A stretch of 64,000 nucleotides of DNA from Pseudomonas oryzae (GTDB taxonomy: Bacteria > Pseudomonadota > Gammaproteobacteria > Pseudomonadales > Pseudomonadaceae). A program made the position numbers and the translations under genes. This document shows positions 34,525-46,356 of the stretch, one piece after another (positions within the stretch are counted from its first letter, which is position 1; each line of letters begins with the position of its first letter). The stretch covers positions 4,452,001-4,516,000 of the forward strand of contig NZ_LT629751.1 in the NCBI RefSeq assembly GCF_900104805.1, read 5' to 3'. Under the pieces are notes generated by a model. That model was not told the DNA's origin, did not search any database, and was given only the letters and a program-made list of their open reading frames with translations.

Positions 34525-34971
34525 ATGGAAGTTATCCTGCTGGAAAAAGTCGCCAACCTGGGCAACCTGGGCGACAAGGTGAACGTCAAGGCCGGTTACG
34601 GTCGCAACTACCTGCTGCCGCAGGGCAAGGCCACCGCCGCTACCGCCGAGAACGTCGCTGCGTTCGAAGCCCGTCGCGCCGAGCTGGAGAAGCTGGCTGC
34701 CGAGAAGAAGGCCTACGCCGAATCCCGCGCCGCCCAACTGGCCGAGCTGGAAGTCACCATCACCGCCACCGCTGGCGATGAAGGCAAGCTGTTCGGCTCC
34801 ATCGGCACCCACGACATCGCCGACGCCCTGACCGCCTCCGGCGTGGAAGTGGCCAAGAGCGAAATCCGCCTGCCCAACGGTGCCATCCGTCTGGTCGGCG
34901 AGTACGACGTGGCCGTGCACCTGCACAGCGACGTCGACGCCACCGTTCGCGTGGTGGTGGTGGCCGCCTAA
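34525..34971 (+). CDS. rplI: 50S ribosomal protein L9
   Basis: Large-subunit stalk-base protein that helps keep the reading frame. 148 residues, [36 protein letters not shown] at the N-terminal rRNA-binding domain (shown by the LGxLGD and GYGRNYL motifs), a long connecting helix and the C-terminal domain with [14 protein letters not shown]. Confidence 0.98.
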   Translation: MEVILLEKVANLGNLGDKVNVKAGYGRNYLLPQGKATAATAENVAAFEARRAELEKLAAEKKAYAESRAAQLAELEVTITATAGDEGKLFGSIGTHDIADALTASGVEVAKSEIRLPNGAIRLVGEYDVAVHLHSDVDATVRVVVVAA

Positions 34972-35018
34972 GGCCGCCATCGGCGCCCGTGCATCCTTGA
35001 TGCCGGGCCGCTAACATC

Positions 35019-35055
35019 GGGCACGCCTGCGTACGCAGGCGTGCCCTTTGTCTTT
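35019..35055 (+). terminator. intrinsic terminator between rplI and dnaB
   Basis: GGGCACGCCTGC and GCAGGCGTGCCC pair over 12 bp with loop GTAC, followed by TTTGTCTTT. It closes the ribosomal operon. Confidence 0.85.
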
Positions 35056-35085
35056 CTGCAGTACGGAAAACATGGTAGCGAAGCG

Positions 35086-36480
35086 ATGAACGAGATCAGC
35101 GTCCCCGCGCAATACGACCTGGAGACCGCCGCCCTCAAGGTGCCGCCGCACTCCATCGAGGCCGAGCAGGCGGTGATCGGCGGCCTGATGCTGGACAACA
35201 ATGCCTGGGAACGGGTGCTGGACCTGGTTTCCGACGGCGACTTCTACCGCCACGACCACCGCCTGATCTTCCGCGCCATCTACAAGCTGGCCGAGCGCAA
35301 CCAGCCGTTCGACGTGGTCACCCTGTCCGAGCAGCTGGACAAGGAGGGCCAGCTGGCCCAGGTCGGCGGCCTGGCCTATCTCGGCGAGCTGGCCAAGAAC
35401 ACCCCGTCGGTGGCCAACATCAAGGCCTACGCGCAGATCATCCGCGAGCGCGCCACCCTGCGCCAGCTGATCGGCATCAGCAACGAGATCGGCGACAGCG
35501 CCTACAACCCGCAGGGTCGCGGCGCCGACGAGATCCTAGACGAGGCCGAGCGCAAGATCTTCGAGATCGCCGAGGCGCGGCCGAAGACCGGCGGTCCGGT
35601 CGGCCTCAACGAGCTGCTGACCAAGGCCATCGACCGCATCGACACCCTGTTCAACACCCACGAGGCGATCACCGGCATCTCCACCGGTTTCACCGATCTG
35701 GACGAGAAGACCAGCGGCCTGCAGCCGGCCGACCTGATCATCGTCGCCGGCCGTCCGTCGATGGGCAAGACCACCTTCGCCATGAACCTGGTGGAGAACG
35801 CCGTGCTGCGCAGCGACAAGGCGGTGCTGGTGTACTCGCTGGAGATGCCCGGCGAATCGCTGGTGATGCGTATGCTGTCCTCGCTGGGACGCATCGACCA
35901 GACCAAGGTGCGCTCCGGCCGCCTCGACGACGACGATTGGCCGCGGCTGACCTCGGCGGTCAACCTGCTCAACGAGCGCAAGCTGTTCATCGACGACACC
36001 GCCGGCATCAGCCCCTCGGAAATGCGCGCGCGCACCCGCCGCCTGGTGCGCGAGCACGGCGACCTGGCGCTGATCATGGTCGACTACCTGCAGCTGATGC
36101 AGCTCGGCGGCGGCGGTGGCGAGAACCGCACCAACGAGATCTCCGAGATCTCCCGCTCGCTCAAGGCGCTGGCCAAGGAATTCAACTGCCCGGTGATCGC
36201 CCTGTCGCAGCTCAACCGCTCGCTGGAGCAGCGCCCCAACAAGCGCCCGGTCAACTCCGACCTGCGCGAATCGGGCGCCATCGAGCAGGACGCCGACGTG
36301 ATCATGTTCGTCTACCGCGACGAGGTGTATCACCCGGAGACCGAGCACAAGGGCGTCGCCGAGATCATCATCGGCAAGCAGCGTAACGGTCCGATCGGCA
36401 CCGTGCGCCTGGCCTTCCTCGGCAAGTACACGCGCTTCGAGAACCTCGCTCCGGGGATGTACAACTTCGAGGACGAGTGA
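35086..36480 (+). CDS. dnaB: replicative DNA helicase DnaB
   Basis: Hexameric 5'-to-3' helicase at the replication fork. 464 residues: the N-terminal primase-interacting domain (residues 1-150, PPHSIEAEQAVIGGLMLDN), a linker helix, and the RecA-like C-terminal ATPase with Walker A GRPSMGKTTFAMN (about residues 222-234) and Walker B LALIMVDYLQLM, then ESGAIEQDADVIMFVYRDEVY. No intein interrupts the P-loop, where dnaB inteins are often found. The ATG at 35086 fits MNEISVPAQYD. Confidence 0.97.
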   Translation: MNEISVPAQYDLETAALKVPPHSIEAEQAVIGGLMLDNNAWERVLDLVSDGDFYRHDHRLIFRAIYKLAERNQPFDVVTLSEQLDKEGQLAQVGGLAYLGELAKNTPSVANIKAYAQIIRERATLRQLIGISNEIGDSAYNPQGRGADEILDEAERKIFEIAEARPKTGGPVGLNELLTKAIDRIDTLFNTHEAITGISTGFTDLDEKTSGLQPADLIIVAGRPSMGKTTFAMNLVENAVLRSDKAVLVYSLEMPGESLVMRMLSSLGRIDQTKVRSGRLDDDDWPRLTSAVNLLNERKLFIDDTAGISPSEMRARTRRLVREHGDLALIMVDYLQLMQLGGGGGENRTNEISEISRSLKALAKEFNCPVIALSQLNRSLEQRPNKRPVNSDLRESGAIEQDADVIMFVYRDEVYHPETEHKGVAEIIIGKQRNGPIGTVRLAFLGKYTRFENLAPGMYNFEDE

Positions 36481-36503
36481 TCCTCTGGGCGGGACCAGAT
36501 CAA

Positions 36504-36545
36504 GGAAAACGGGCGCCCAGCGAGTAAGATGGGCGCCCGTTTTCC
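36504..36545. terminator. bidirectional-type terminator after dnaB
   Basis: GGAAAACGGGCGCCCA and TGGGCGCCCGTTTTCC pair over 16 bp around a 10-base loop, with A/T tracts built into the stem. It lies between dnaB and alr, 19 bases before the alr start. Confidence 0.8.
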
Positions 36546-36564
36546 GTTCCGAGGCCGAACCGCC

Positions 36565-37638
36565 ATGCGTCCCCTGGTTGCCACCATCGATCTGTCCGCC
36601 ATCCGCCACAACTATGCGCTGGCCAAGGCCTGCGCGCCGGCGCGCCAGGCGTTCGCGGTGGTCAAGGCCAACGCCTACGGCCACGGCGTGCGCGAGACGG
36701 TCAGCGCCCTGCCGGACGCCGACGGCTTCGCCGTCGCCTGCCTGGAGGAGGCCGGCGAGGTGCGCGGCCTGCACGCCAGGGCGCGGGTACTGCTGCTGCA
36801 GGGCTGCTTCGAGGCGACCGAGTACCGCATGGCCGCGCAGCTCGGCCTCGACGTGGTGGTGCAGAGCCGCGAGCAGGTCGAGATGCTGCTCGGCATCCAG
36901 CCGGCCAGGCCGCTCAACGTGTGGCTCAAGCTGGACTCCGGCATGCACCGCCTGGGCTTCGCCGCCACCGAGCTGCGTGCCTGGCACGCGCGTCTCTGCG
37001 GCGCCGCACAGGTCGGCGAACTCAACCTGCTCAGCCACTTCGCCTGCGCCGACCTGCCCGAGCATCCGCTCAACCAAACGCAGCTGGACAGCTACCGCAG
37101 CCTCGACGATCTGGCCTTCGCCAACCGCTCGCTGGCCAACTCGGCCGCCATCCTCACCCGCCCGGAGGCGCACCTGGACTGGCTGCGCCCGGGCATCATG
37201 CTCTACGGCGCCAGCCCGTTCGCCGAGCGCCCGGCCGCCGAACTGGGGCTCAAGCCGGCGATGACCCTGAGCGGCAACCTGATCGCCGTGCGCGAGGTGG
37301 CCGCCGGCGAGAGCGTCGGCTACGGCGCCAGCTGGATCGCCGAGCGGCCGACGCGCATCGGCACCATCAGCTGCGGCTACGCCGACGGCTACCCGCGCAC
37401 TGCGCCGGCCGGCACCCCGGTGCTGGTCGACGGCCAGCGCGTGGCGCTGGTCGGCCGGGTGTCGATGGACATGCTCACTGTCGACCTCACCCATGTGCCG
37501 CAGGCGCAGGTCGGCACCCCGGTCGAGCTGTGGGGCGTGCAGCTGCCGGTCGACGAGGTGGCGAGCGCCTGTGGCACCATCGGCTACGAGCTGCTCAGCA
37601 AGGTCACCGCGCGGGTGCCGCGCCGGCACCGCTACTGA
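36565..37638 (+). CDS. alr: alanine racemase
   Basis: PLP-dependent interconversion of L- and D-alanine for peptidoglycan. 357 residues. The PLP lysine is K34 in VVKANAYGHG and the second catalytic base is Y253 in ESVGYGASW. Other motifs are KLDSGMHRLGF, LSHFACAD and GRVSMDM. Pseudomonas usually has a second, catabolic racemase (DadX); the location next to dnaB supports the biosynthetic Alr. The ATG at 36565 follows the dnaB terminator closely. Confidence 0.93.
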   Translation: MRPLVATIDLSAIRHNYALAKACAPARQAFAVVKANAYGHGVRETVSALPDADGFAVACLEEAGEVRGLHARARVLLLQGCFEATEYRMAAQLGLDVVVQSREQVEMLLGIQPARPLNVWLKLDSGMHRLGFAATELRAWHARLCGAAQVGELNLLSHFACADLPEHPLNQTQLDSYRSLDDLAFANRSLANSAAILTRPEAHLDWLRPGIMLYGASPFAERPAAELGLKPAMTLSGNLIAVREVAAGESVGYGASWIAERPTRIGTISCGYADGYPRTAPAGTPVLVDGQRVALVGRVSMDMLTVDLTHVPQAQVGTPVELWGVQLPVDEVASACGTIGYELLSKVTARVPRRHRY

Positions 37639-37652
37639 TCCCGTCGCGTAGT

Positions 37653-37736
37653 CCGTAGGGTGGACAACTCGCGTAGCGATTGTCCACCAAGCAACGCGGA
37701 GTGGTGGACAAGGCTGCGCCGTTGTCCACCCTACGG
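37653..37736. repeat. 84-bp nested inverted repeat (REP/MITE-like cloverleaf)
   Basis: The outer arms CCGTAGGGTGGACAAC and GTTGTCCACCCTACGG pair perfectly over 16 bp. Inside each arm lies a second inverted repeat built on GGTGGACAA...TTGTCCACC, so the element can fold either as one long stem or as two hairpins. The left hairpin encloses TCGCGTAGCGA. It sits in the alr-ygiQ gap, has no reading frame and has no second copy in this window. Confidence 0.7.
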
Positions 37737-37867
37737 CCTCCCACGCATGTGCGCCGTAACCGCGGCAGAAGCTTCGCCCAATCCCGACTTCAAGCGTCGG
37801 ATTTGCTCACTTTTTGTGCTATCCTCCGCGCCCGCGCAATTCCCGCCGAGAGTTCCTGGTCACCGCC

Positions 37868-40135
<2,268 letters not shown>

Positions 40136-40160
40136 GGCGCCTGCCTCGTTCGCTGGACGG

Positions 40161-40193
40161 CACAAGGCCGGAGCCCATGGCTCCGGCCTTGTG
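40161..40193. terminator. hairpin between convergent ygiQ-type gene and betA
   Basis: CACAAGGCCGGAGCC and its complement pair over 15 bp with a 3-base loop. No T-run follows on either strand, but the position between convergent genes suggests a shared transcript end. Confidence 0.55.
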
Positions 40194-40207
40194 CGTTACA
40201 GGGCGGA

Positions 40208-41893
40208 TCAGCCGCGCACTGGCTGGCCGCGTACCGGCGCGTCGCCGGCCACGTAGTAGCGCGCCTGGCTGCGCGGCAGCGGCTTGCGGCCGCGGATGCG
40301 GTCGGCGATCTTCTCGCCGATCATGATGGTGGTGGCGTTGAGGTTGCCGGTGATGATCTCCGGCATGATCGAGGCGTCCACCACCCGCAGTCCTTCCAGG
40401 CCGTGCACGCGGCCCTGGCCATCCACCACCGCCAGGTCGTCCTCGCCCATCTTGCACGAGCAGGACGGGTGGAAGGCGGTTTCCGCGTGCTCGCGGACGA
40501 AGGCGTCCAGCTCGGCGTCGCTCTGCAGCTTCAGTCCCGGGCTCAGCTCGCGGCCGCGGTACGGGTCGAGCGCCGGCTGGTTCATGATCTCGCGGGTGAT
40601 GCGGATGGCGTCGCGGAACTCCTGCCAGTCCTGCTCGTGGCTCATGTAGTTGAACAGGATGCTCGGGTGCTGGCGCGGGTCCTTGGATTTCAGCTGGATG
40701 CGCCCGCGGCTCGGCGAGCGCATCGAACCGACGTGGGCCTGGAAGCCGTGCTCCTTCACCGCGTTGCTGCCGTTGTAGTTGATCGCCACCGGCAGGAAGT
40801 GGAACTGGATATTCGGCCACTTGAACTCCGGCCGGGTGCGGATGAAGCCGCCGGCCTCGAACTGGTTGCTGGCGCCGATGCCGCTGCCGGCGAACAGCCA
40901 CTGCGCGCCGATCGCCGGCTGGTTCCACAGCTGCAGCGCCGGGTACAGCGACACCGGCTGCTTGCAGGCGTACTGCAGGTACATCTCCAGGTGGTCCTGC
41001 AGGTTGGCGCCGACGCCGGGCAGGTCGTGGACCACCGTGACGTCGAGGTCGCGCAGCAGCGCCGCCGGGCCGACCCCCGAGCGCTGCAGGATCTGCGGCG
41101 AGGCGATGGCGCCGGCGCACAGAAGCACCTCGCGGCGCGCACGCACGCGGGTCGGCTGGTTGCTGTCGCCGTGCAGGTAGGCGACGCCGATGGCGCGCTT
41201 GCCGCTGAACAGGATGCGCTCGGTGAGCGCGTGGGTGACGATGGTCAGGTTGGGCCGGCCGCGCGCCTGGTCGAGGTAGCCGCGCGCGGTGCTTGAGCGG
41301 CGGCCCTCGGGGGTGACGGTGCGGTCCATCGGGCCGAAGCCTTCCTGCTGGTAGCCGTTGAGATCGCTGGTGCGCGGGAAGCCGGCCTGCACGCCGGCCT
41401 CGACCATGGCGTGGAACAGCGGGTTGTTGCCGGCCTTGGGTGTGGTCACTGAGACCGGGCCGTCGCCGCCGTGGTAGTCGTCGGCGCCGCTGTCGCGGGT
41501 CTCGGCCTTGCGGAAGTAGGGCAGGCAGTCGAGGTAGCTCCAGTCCTCCAGGCCCTTGGCCTTGGCCCAGTGGTCGAAGTCCAGGGCGTTGCCGCGGATG
41601 TAGCACATGCCGTTGATCAGCGAGGAGCCGCCGAGGCCCTTGCCGCGCCCGCACTCCATGCGCCGGTTGTTCATGTACGGCTCGGGATCGGTCTCGTAGG
41701 CCCAGTTGTAGCGGCGGCCCTGCAGCGGATAGGCCAGCGCGGCGGGCATCTGGGTGCGGAAGTCCTGGCGGTAGTCGGGGCCGCCGGCCTCCAGCAGCAG
41801 CACGCTGACGTCGGCGTCCTCGGTCAGGCGGGTGGCGAGCACGTTGCCGGCGGAGCCGGCGCCGATGACGATGTAGTCGAATTCCTGGGTCAT
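40208..41893 (-). CDS. betA: choline dehydrogenase
   Basis: FAD-dependent GMC oxidoreductase that oxidises choline to betaine aldehyde (and can act on the aldehyde) at the inner membrane. 561 residues. FAD-binding [13 protein letters not shown] is at residues 8-20; GMC signatures [15 protein letters not shown] and [13 protein letters not shown] are present. The active-site His lies in HPSCSCKMG near residue 473, and [16 protein letters not shown] is at the C-terminus. Last gene of betI-betB-betA, 57 bases after betB. Confidence 0.96.
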   Translation of the reverse strand: MTQEFDYIVIGAGSAGNVLATRLTEDADVSVLLLEAGGPDYRQDFRTQMPAALAYPLQGRRYNWAYETDPEPYMNNRRMECGRGKGLGGSSLINGMCYIRGNALDFDHWAKAKGLEDWSYLDCLPYFRKAETRDSGADDYHGGDGPVSVTTPKAGNNPLFHAMVEAGVQAGFPRTSDLNGYQQEGFGPMDRTVTPEGRRSSTARGYLDQARGRPNLTIVTHALTERILFSGKRAIGVAYLHGDSNQPTRVRARREVLLCAGAIASPQILQRSGVGPAALLRDLDVTVVHDLPGVGANLQDHLEMYLQYACKQPVSLYPALQLWNQPAIGAQWLFAGSGIGASNQFEAGGFIRTRPEFKWPNIQFHFLPVAINYNGSNAVKEHGFQAHVGSMRSPSRGRIQLKSKDPRQHPSILFNYMSHEQDWQEFRDAIRITREIMNQPALDPYRGRELSPGLKLQSDAELDAFVREHAETAFHPSCSCKMGEDDLAVVDGQGRVHGLEGLRVVDASIMPEIITGNLNATTIMIGEKIADRIRGRKPLPRSQARYYVAGDAPVRGQPVRG

Positions 41894-41950
41894 GGGGCAT
41901 CCCTCGGTAAGCGGGGGCGCCCTCGGCGGCGAGGGCGCGGGAATCGTGGG

Positions 41951-43423
41951 TCAGAACACCGAGTGGAATTCGCCCAGCTCGACCTGCACCGACTTCAGGC
42001 GGGTGTAGTGCTCCAGGGTGGTCAGGCCGTTCTCGCGGCCGACCCCCGACTGTTTGTAGCCGCCCACCGGCATCTCCGCCGGCGACTCGCCCCAGGTGTT
42101 GATCCAGCAGATGCCGGCTTCCAGGCGGTGGATGATGCGGTGCGCGGCGGCCAGGTCGCTGGTCACCACGCCGGCGGCGAGGCCGTACTCGGTGGCGTTG
42201 GCGCGGCGGATCGCCTCCTCCTCGCTGGCGTAGGCGAGGATGCTCATCACCGGGCCGAAGATCTCCTCGCGGACGATGCTCATCGCGTCCGTGCAGTCGC
42301 TGAACACCGTCGGCGCCACATAGGCGCCGCTGGCGTAGGCGCCGGCGGTGACCCGCGCGCCGCCGCACAGCAGGCGCGCGCCCTCGGCGTGGCCCTGGTC
42401 GATGTAGCCGAGCACGCTGTCCATGTGCGCGAAGCTGACCAGCGGGCCGAAGTTGGTGTTCTCGTCCATGGGATCGCCGAGGCGGATGCGCTGCACGCGG
42501 GCCAGCACCAGCGCCTCGAACTCGGCCTGCAGCTCGCGCGGCACGAACACCCGGGTGCCGTTGGTGCACACCTGGCCGGAGCTGAAGAAGTTGGCCATCA
42601 CCGCGATGTCGGCGGCGCGTTCGAGGTCGGCGTCGGCGCAGACGATCAAGGGCGACTTGCCGCCCAGCTCCATGGTCACCTCCTTGAGGGTCGAGCTGGA
42701 GGCGCTGGCCATCACCTTCTTGCCGGTGCTGGTGCCGCCGGTGAAGGAGATCTTGGCGATCTGCGGGTGCTCGGTGAGCCACTGGCCGACCTCGCGGCCG
42801 CTGCCGGTGAGCACGTTGAACACGCCGTCCGGCAGGCCGGCCTCGGTGTAGATCTCGGCCAGCTTCAGGGCGCTCAGCGGAGTGACCTCGCTGGGCTTGA
42901 AGATCATCGCGTTGCCGGCGGCCAGCGCCGGCGCCGACTTCCACAGGGCGATCTGGATCGGGTAGTTCCACGCGCCGATGCCGGCGACCACGCCCAGCGG
43001 CTCGCGACGGGTGTAGACGAAGCTCGACTCGCGCAGCGGGATCTGCGCGCCCTCGATGGCCGGGATCAGCCCTGCGTAGTACTCCAGCACGTCGGCGCCG
43101 GTGACGATGTCGACGCTGCGCGTCTCGGCCAGCGGCTTGCCGGTGTCGAGGGTCTCCAGCTCGGCCAGCTCGTCGTTGCGCTCGCGCAGGATCGCCACCG
43201 CGCGGCGCAGGATGCGCGAGCGCTGCATGGCGGTCATCGCCGCCCAGACCTGCTGCCCCTCCACGGCGCTGGCCACCGCGCGCTCGACGTCGGCCTGGCT
43301 GGCGCGCTGCACGCGGGCGAGCACCTCGCCGTTGGCCGGGTTGACGGTCTCGAAGCTGGCGCCGCTGGTGGCCGGCACGTAGCGGCCGCCGATGTAGAGC
43401 TGCTGTTCGTCGAAGCGGGGCAT
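41951..43423 (-). CDS. betB: betaine aldehyde dehydrogenase
   Basis: NAD(P)+-dependent oxidation of betaine aldehyde to glycine betaine in the cytoplasm. 490 residues, the usual BetB length. Catalytic Glu is in [10 protein letters not shown] (about residue 252) and nucleophile Cys in [11 protein letters not shown] (about residue 286). The cofactor motif is [11 protein letters not shown], and [13 protein letters not shown] lies near the C-terminus. A BetI-like box lies 76 bases upstream of its ATG, so it may be transcribed from its own promoter as well as from betI. Confidence 0.96.
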   Translation of the reverse strand: MPRFDEQQLYIGGRYVPATSGASFETVNPANGEVLARVQRASQADVERAVASAVEGQQVWAAMTAMQRSRILRRAVAILRERNDELAELETLDTGKPLAETRSVDIVTGADVLEYYAGLIPAIEGAQIPLRESSFVYTRREPLGVVAGIGAWNYPIQIALWKSAPALAAGNAMIFKPSEVTPLSALKLAEIYTEAGLPDGVFNVLTGSGREVGQWLTEHPQIAKISFTGGTSTGKKVMASASSSTLKEVTMELGGKSPLIVCADADLERAADIAVMANFFSSGQVCTNGTRVFVPRELQAEFEALVLARVQRIRLGDPMDENTNFGPLVSFAHMDSVLGYIDQGHAEGARLLCGGARVTAGAYASGAYVAPTVFSDCTDAMSIVREEIFGPVMSILAYASEEEAIRRANATEYGLAAGVVTSDLAAAHRIIHRLEAGICWINTWGESPAEMPVGGYKQSGVGRENGLTTLEHYTRLKSVQVELGEFHSVF

Positions 43424-43498
43424 GGCGAATCCTCGTAGGCGGTGGTCCGTCCGCGGCTGACGCGGGGCGGGGATGTTGCAGACGAGGCTACGATTTTT

Positions 43499-43520
43499 TT
43501 ATTGAACGATCATTCAATAA
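43499..43520 (-). promoter_or_regulatory. BetI-like operator upstream of betB
   Basis: A perfect inverted repeat, TTATTGAA-N6-TTCAATAA, with core ATTGAACGATCATTCAAT. It lies between betI and betB. The core is 17/18 identical to a site before gbdR (51896-51913). BetI, a TetR-type repressor released by choline, is the obvious candidate ligand protein. Confidence 0.75.
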
Positions 43521-43601
43521 AACGACAGGGGCAGGCCTGAGGGCGACACGCCTGGCCGCTGGGGCCAGACGGACGACGAGCGGTGCGCGGGGGGAGGGAG
43601 A

Positions 43602-44192
43602 TCAGCCGGCCTTGGCCAGCTGCAGGTCGACGTACTCGTAGGCGATCTGCCGCGCCTGCGCGGTATCGAAGGTCTGTCCCGACAGCGCGCCGCGCAGCCA
43701 CAGGCCGTCGACCAGCGCGGCCAGGCCGCGCGCGGCGGCGCGCGCCTGTTCCGCTGGCAGGGCGCGGCGGAACTCGCCGCACAGGTTGGAGTACAGGCGG
43801 TGGTCGTTGATCCGCTGCAGGCGCTGCAGCGCCGGCTGGTGCATGCTGCTGGCCCAGAACGCCAGCCAGGTCTTCATCGCCGGGCCGCTGACCTGGCTGG
43901 CGTCGAAGTTGCCGTCGATGATCGCGCGCAGGTGGGCGCGCGGGCCGGGGTCGGTGAGCGCCGCGCGGCGCTGGCGCACGCCCTGGCTGAGGGCTTGCAT
44001 CAGGTGGCGCATGGTCGCCTCGAGCAGGCCGTTCTTGTCGCGGAAGTAGTGGCTGATGATGCCGTTGGACACCCCGGCGAGGCGGGCGATGTAGGCGATG
44101 CTGGCCTCGCCCATACCGACCTGGTCGACCGCCTCGAGGGTCGCGGAGATCAGCTGCGAACGGCGGATCGGCTGCATTCCGACCTTGGGCAT
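43602..44192 (-). CDS. betI: transcriptional repressor BetI
   Basis: TetR-family repressor of the choline-to-betaine genes; choline relieves repression in characterised bacteria. 196 residues. The N-terminal helix-turn-helix is visible in [53 protein letters not shown] (about residues 9-60; [15 protein letters not shown] is the recognition part). The C-terminal ligand/dimer domain follows. The ATG at 44192 has GGAGG six bases upstream, which rejects the 35-codon extension. First gene of betIBA, with a BetI-like box about 50 bases upstream. Confidence 0.95.
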   Translation of the reverse strand: MPKVGMQPIRRSQLISATLEAVDQVGMGEASIAYIARLAGVSNGIISHYFRDKNGLLEATMRHLMQALSQGVRQRRAALTDPGPRAHLRAIIDGNFDASQVSGPAMKTWLAFWASSMHQPALQRLQRINDHRLYSNLCGEFRRALPAEQARAAARGLAALVDGLWLRGALSGQTFDTAQARQIAYEYVDLQLAKAG

Positions 44193-44240
44193 GGGAACCT
44201 CCGGCTGGCGATGGGGTGGTGGCCAGTCTGAGGCGTTTTT

Positions 44241-44258
44241 CTTGAACAGGCAATCAAC
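44241..44258 (-). promoter_or_regulatory. BetI-like operator upstream of betI
   Basis: CTTGAACAGGCAATCAAC matches the boxes before betB and gbdR in the halves TTGAAC and CAATCAA (about 13 of 18 positions versus the gbdR box). Its position about 50 bases before the betI start fits autoregulation. Confidence 0.5.
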
Positions 44259-44299
44259 AAAGCGTCGGCGCCGCGTTCCGGCATGTCGCTGGCGCAAAC

Positions 44300-44327
44300 G
44301 AAGAAGCGGGCCGCAGCCCGCTTCTTC
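44300..44327 (-). terminator. intrinsic terminator after the OpuAC-type binding-protein gene
   Basis: GAAGAAGCGGGC and GCCCGCTTCTTC pair over 12 bp around a 4-base loop (reads TGCG on the minus strand). It lies 15 bases beyond the stop of the upstream binding-protein gene and before the betI promoter. Confidence 0.7.
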
Positions 44328-44341
44328 AGTGCAGCGTCAGG

Positions 44342-45199
44342 TTACTTCAGCCAGCCGGCGACCCGCTCGGGGTTCTTGGCGATCCAGTCCTTGGCCGCCT
44401 GCTCGGGCTTGGCGCCTTCGCGGATGGCCAGCATCACCTCGCCGACTTCCGCGCCGCTCCAGGAGAACTGCTTGAGGAAGGCGGTGGCGTCGGCGGCCTT
44501 GGTCGCCAGCTGCGGGTTGACCACGGTGTCGATGTGCTCGGCCGCGCCGTAGACCTGCTTGGGATCGTCGAGGAAGCGCAGGTTCCACTTGGCGAACATC
44601 CAGTGCGGAATCCAACCGGTGACCACGATCGGCTCCTGGGCCTTCTCGGCGCGGGCCAGCGCGGTGGCCATCGCCGGGCCGGAGCTGGCCATCAGCTTGA
44701 GGTCGAGGTCGTACTGCTTGATCGCGTCCTCGGTGCGGCGCATCACCCCGGCGCCGGCGTCGATGCCGGTGATCTTGCCGCCGAAGTCCTTGCTGTAGGT
44801 GTTGAGGTCGTCGATGCTCTTGGCCTTCACGTAGTCCGGCACGATCAGGCCGATGCGGGCGTTCTCGTAGTTGGAGCCGAGCACGGTGACCTTGTCCTTG
44901 AGCTTGGCGTAGTACTCGCCGTGGGTGGCCGGCAGCCAGGCCGACAGGGTGGCGTCGAGGTCGCCGCGGGCCACGCCCTGCCACATGATCGCCGGCTCCA
45001 CCGGCTGCAGTTCCACCGGGTAGCCGAGCTTGGCTTCGAGAATTTCTCCGGCGACGAAGGTGGCGGCGACGCTGTCGTCCCAGCCGTTGACGTAGCCGAT
45101 CTTCAGGGTCGGCTTGTCCGCGGCCATGGCGGTGGACAGGCCGAGGGCCAGGGTCAGGGCGCTGAGGCCCTGCATGCAGCGGTTCATCAGGTTGCGCAT
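44342..45199 (-). CDS. glycine betaine-type ABC transporter substrate-binding protein (OpuAC/ProX class)
   Basis: A 285-residue periplasmic protein with a signal peptide (cleavage likely after AMA, residue 26). The mature sequence KPTLKIGYVNGWDDSVAATFVAGEILEAKLGYP, containing IMWQGVARGDLDATLSAWLPATH, is typical of OpuAC quaternary-amine binders; the tryptophans form the aromatic box for the trimethylammonium group. It resembles BetX, an accessory binding protein that docks on CbcW/CbcV. It has no transporter partner of its own, sits downstream of cbcX on the same strand, and has GGAG nine bases before the ATG. Confidence 0.85.
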   Translation of the reverse strand: MRNLMNRCMQGLSALTLALGLSTAMAADKPTLKIGYVNGWDDSVAATFVAGEILEAKLGYPVELQPVEPAIMWQGVARGDLDATLSAWLPATHGEYYAKLKDKVTVLGSNYENARIGLIVPDYVKAKSIDDLNTYSKDFGGKITGIDAGAGVMRRTEDAIKQYDLDLKLMASSGPAMATALARAEKAQEPIVVTGWIPHWMFAKWNLRFLDDPKQVYGAAEHIDTVVNPQLATKAADATAFLKQFSWSGAEVGEVMLAIREGAKPEQAAKDWIAKNPERVAGWLK

Positions 45200-45282
45200 C
45201 GGTCATTGCTCCATCGGGTTGAGTGGCAGTGCAGCGGTACTGGCTCGTACGGGTGGAACAGGCCGGCGGCGTACCCCGATCG

Positions 45283-45300
45283 CGGGCAGCAGGCTGCCCG
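45283..45300 (-). repeat. small hairpin between cbcX and the OpuAC-type gene
   Basis: CGGGCAG and CTGCCCG pair around CAGG in the 177-bp gap. There is no T-tract. It may be a processing or attenuation stem separating the highly expressed binding-protein genes. Confidence 0.3.
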
Positions 45301-45376
45301 GCCGGCGCTCGGCCGCGCGGCCCTGGTTAAACGATTGCGATATCGGCAGGGGCGCGCTGGCGCCGCGCCGGGTGGA

Positions 45377-46324
45377 TCACAGGCCGAGGTGCTTCCTCAC
45401 CGCCGCGGCGCCGTCCTGGCCGTCGTAGGTGGTCACGCCGGCCAGCCACTGGTCGAGATACTGCGGATTGGCCTTCAGCCAGGTCCTGGCGACCGCGACC
45501 GGGTCCTCCTTGGCCAGCACCTTCTCCATCAGCTGGCTTTCCATCTCGACGTTGAACTGCAGGTTGTTGAGCAACCGGCCGACGTTGGCGCAGCGCGCCT
45601 CGTAGTCCGGCGGCACCACGGTGAACACCTTGGCCGCGCCGTAGTCGGGGCCGAACACCTCGTCGCCGCCGGCCAGGTAGGTGATGTCGAACTGGGTGTT
45701 CATCGGGTGCGGCGCCCAGGCGAGGAACACCACCGGCTCCTTCTTCTTGATCGCGCGCTGCACCTGCACCAGCATGCCGGCCTCGCTCGATTCGACCATG
45801 CGGAAGCCGCCCAGCTCGTACTGGTTGCCCTTGATCATCTTGTCGATCAGCAGGTTGCCGTCGTTGCCCGGCTCGATGGCGTAGACCTTGCCGTCCAGCT
45901 GCTCCTTGAACCGGGCGATGTCCTGGAAGGTCTTCAGGCCGGCCTCGGCGGCGTAGCTGGGCACCGCCAGGGTGTACTTGGCGCCTTCCAGGTTGGCCTT
46001 GGGCAGCACCTTGACGCCGCCGTCCCTGGTGAACGGCTCGATCACGCTGTCCATCGACGGCGCCCAGTAGCCGAGGAACACGTCGATCTGCTTGTTCTTC
46101 ACCCCGGTGAAGGCGATCGGCACCGAGGCCATCACCTTCTTCGGCGCATAGCCCAGGCCCTCGGTCAGGGTCATGGCCACCCCGGTGGTGGCGGAGATGT
46201 CCGCCCAGCCGATCTCGGCGAAACGCACCTGCTGGCAGCTTTGCGGCTCCTGGGCCCAGGCGCCCTGGACAGCGGCGGCCAGGGACAGCAGGCCGGCGCC
46301 GACGAGAGACTTGATCTTGTTCAT
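45377..46324 (-). CDS. cbcX: choline ABC transporter substrate-binding protein
   Basis: A 315-residue periplasmic choline-binding protein with a signal peptide ending AWA (about residue 24). The family pattern is present: CQQVRFAEIGWADISATTGVAM, then DVFLGYWAPSM, NLEGAKYTLAVP, and LAWAPHPMNTQFDITYLAGGDEVFGPDYG. Paired Cys in CQQV and ARCAN likely form the disulfide typical of choline-binding ChoX-type proteins. It follows cbcW by 32 bases in the same operon, as in P. aeruginosa cbcVWX. Confidence 0.9.
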   Translation of the reverse strand: MNKIKSLVGAGLLSLAAAVQGAWAQEPQSCQQVRFAEIGWADISATTGVAMTLTEGLGYAPKKVMASVPIAFTGVKNKQIDVFLGYWAPSMDSVIEPFTRDGGVKVLPKANLEGAKYTLAVPSYAAEAGLKTFQDIARFKEQLDGKVYAIEPGNDGNLLIDKMIKGNQYELGGFRMVESSEAGMLVQVQRAIKKKEPVVFLAWAPHPMNTQFDITYLAGGDEVFGPDYGAAKVFTVVPPDYEARCANVGRLLNNLQFNVEMESQLMEKVLAKEDPVAVARTWLKANPQYLDQWLAGVTTYDGQDGAAAVRKHLGL

Positions 46325-46356
46325 CTGCGGTTCCCTGTATGGGGTGAGAAGGGGGA

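Noticed and set aside
44032-44297. N-terminal extension of BetI by 35 residues
   Set aside because: The extension is basic and unlike BetI, and the internal ATG at 44192 has GGAGG at ideal spacing.
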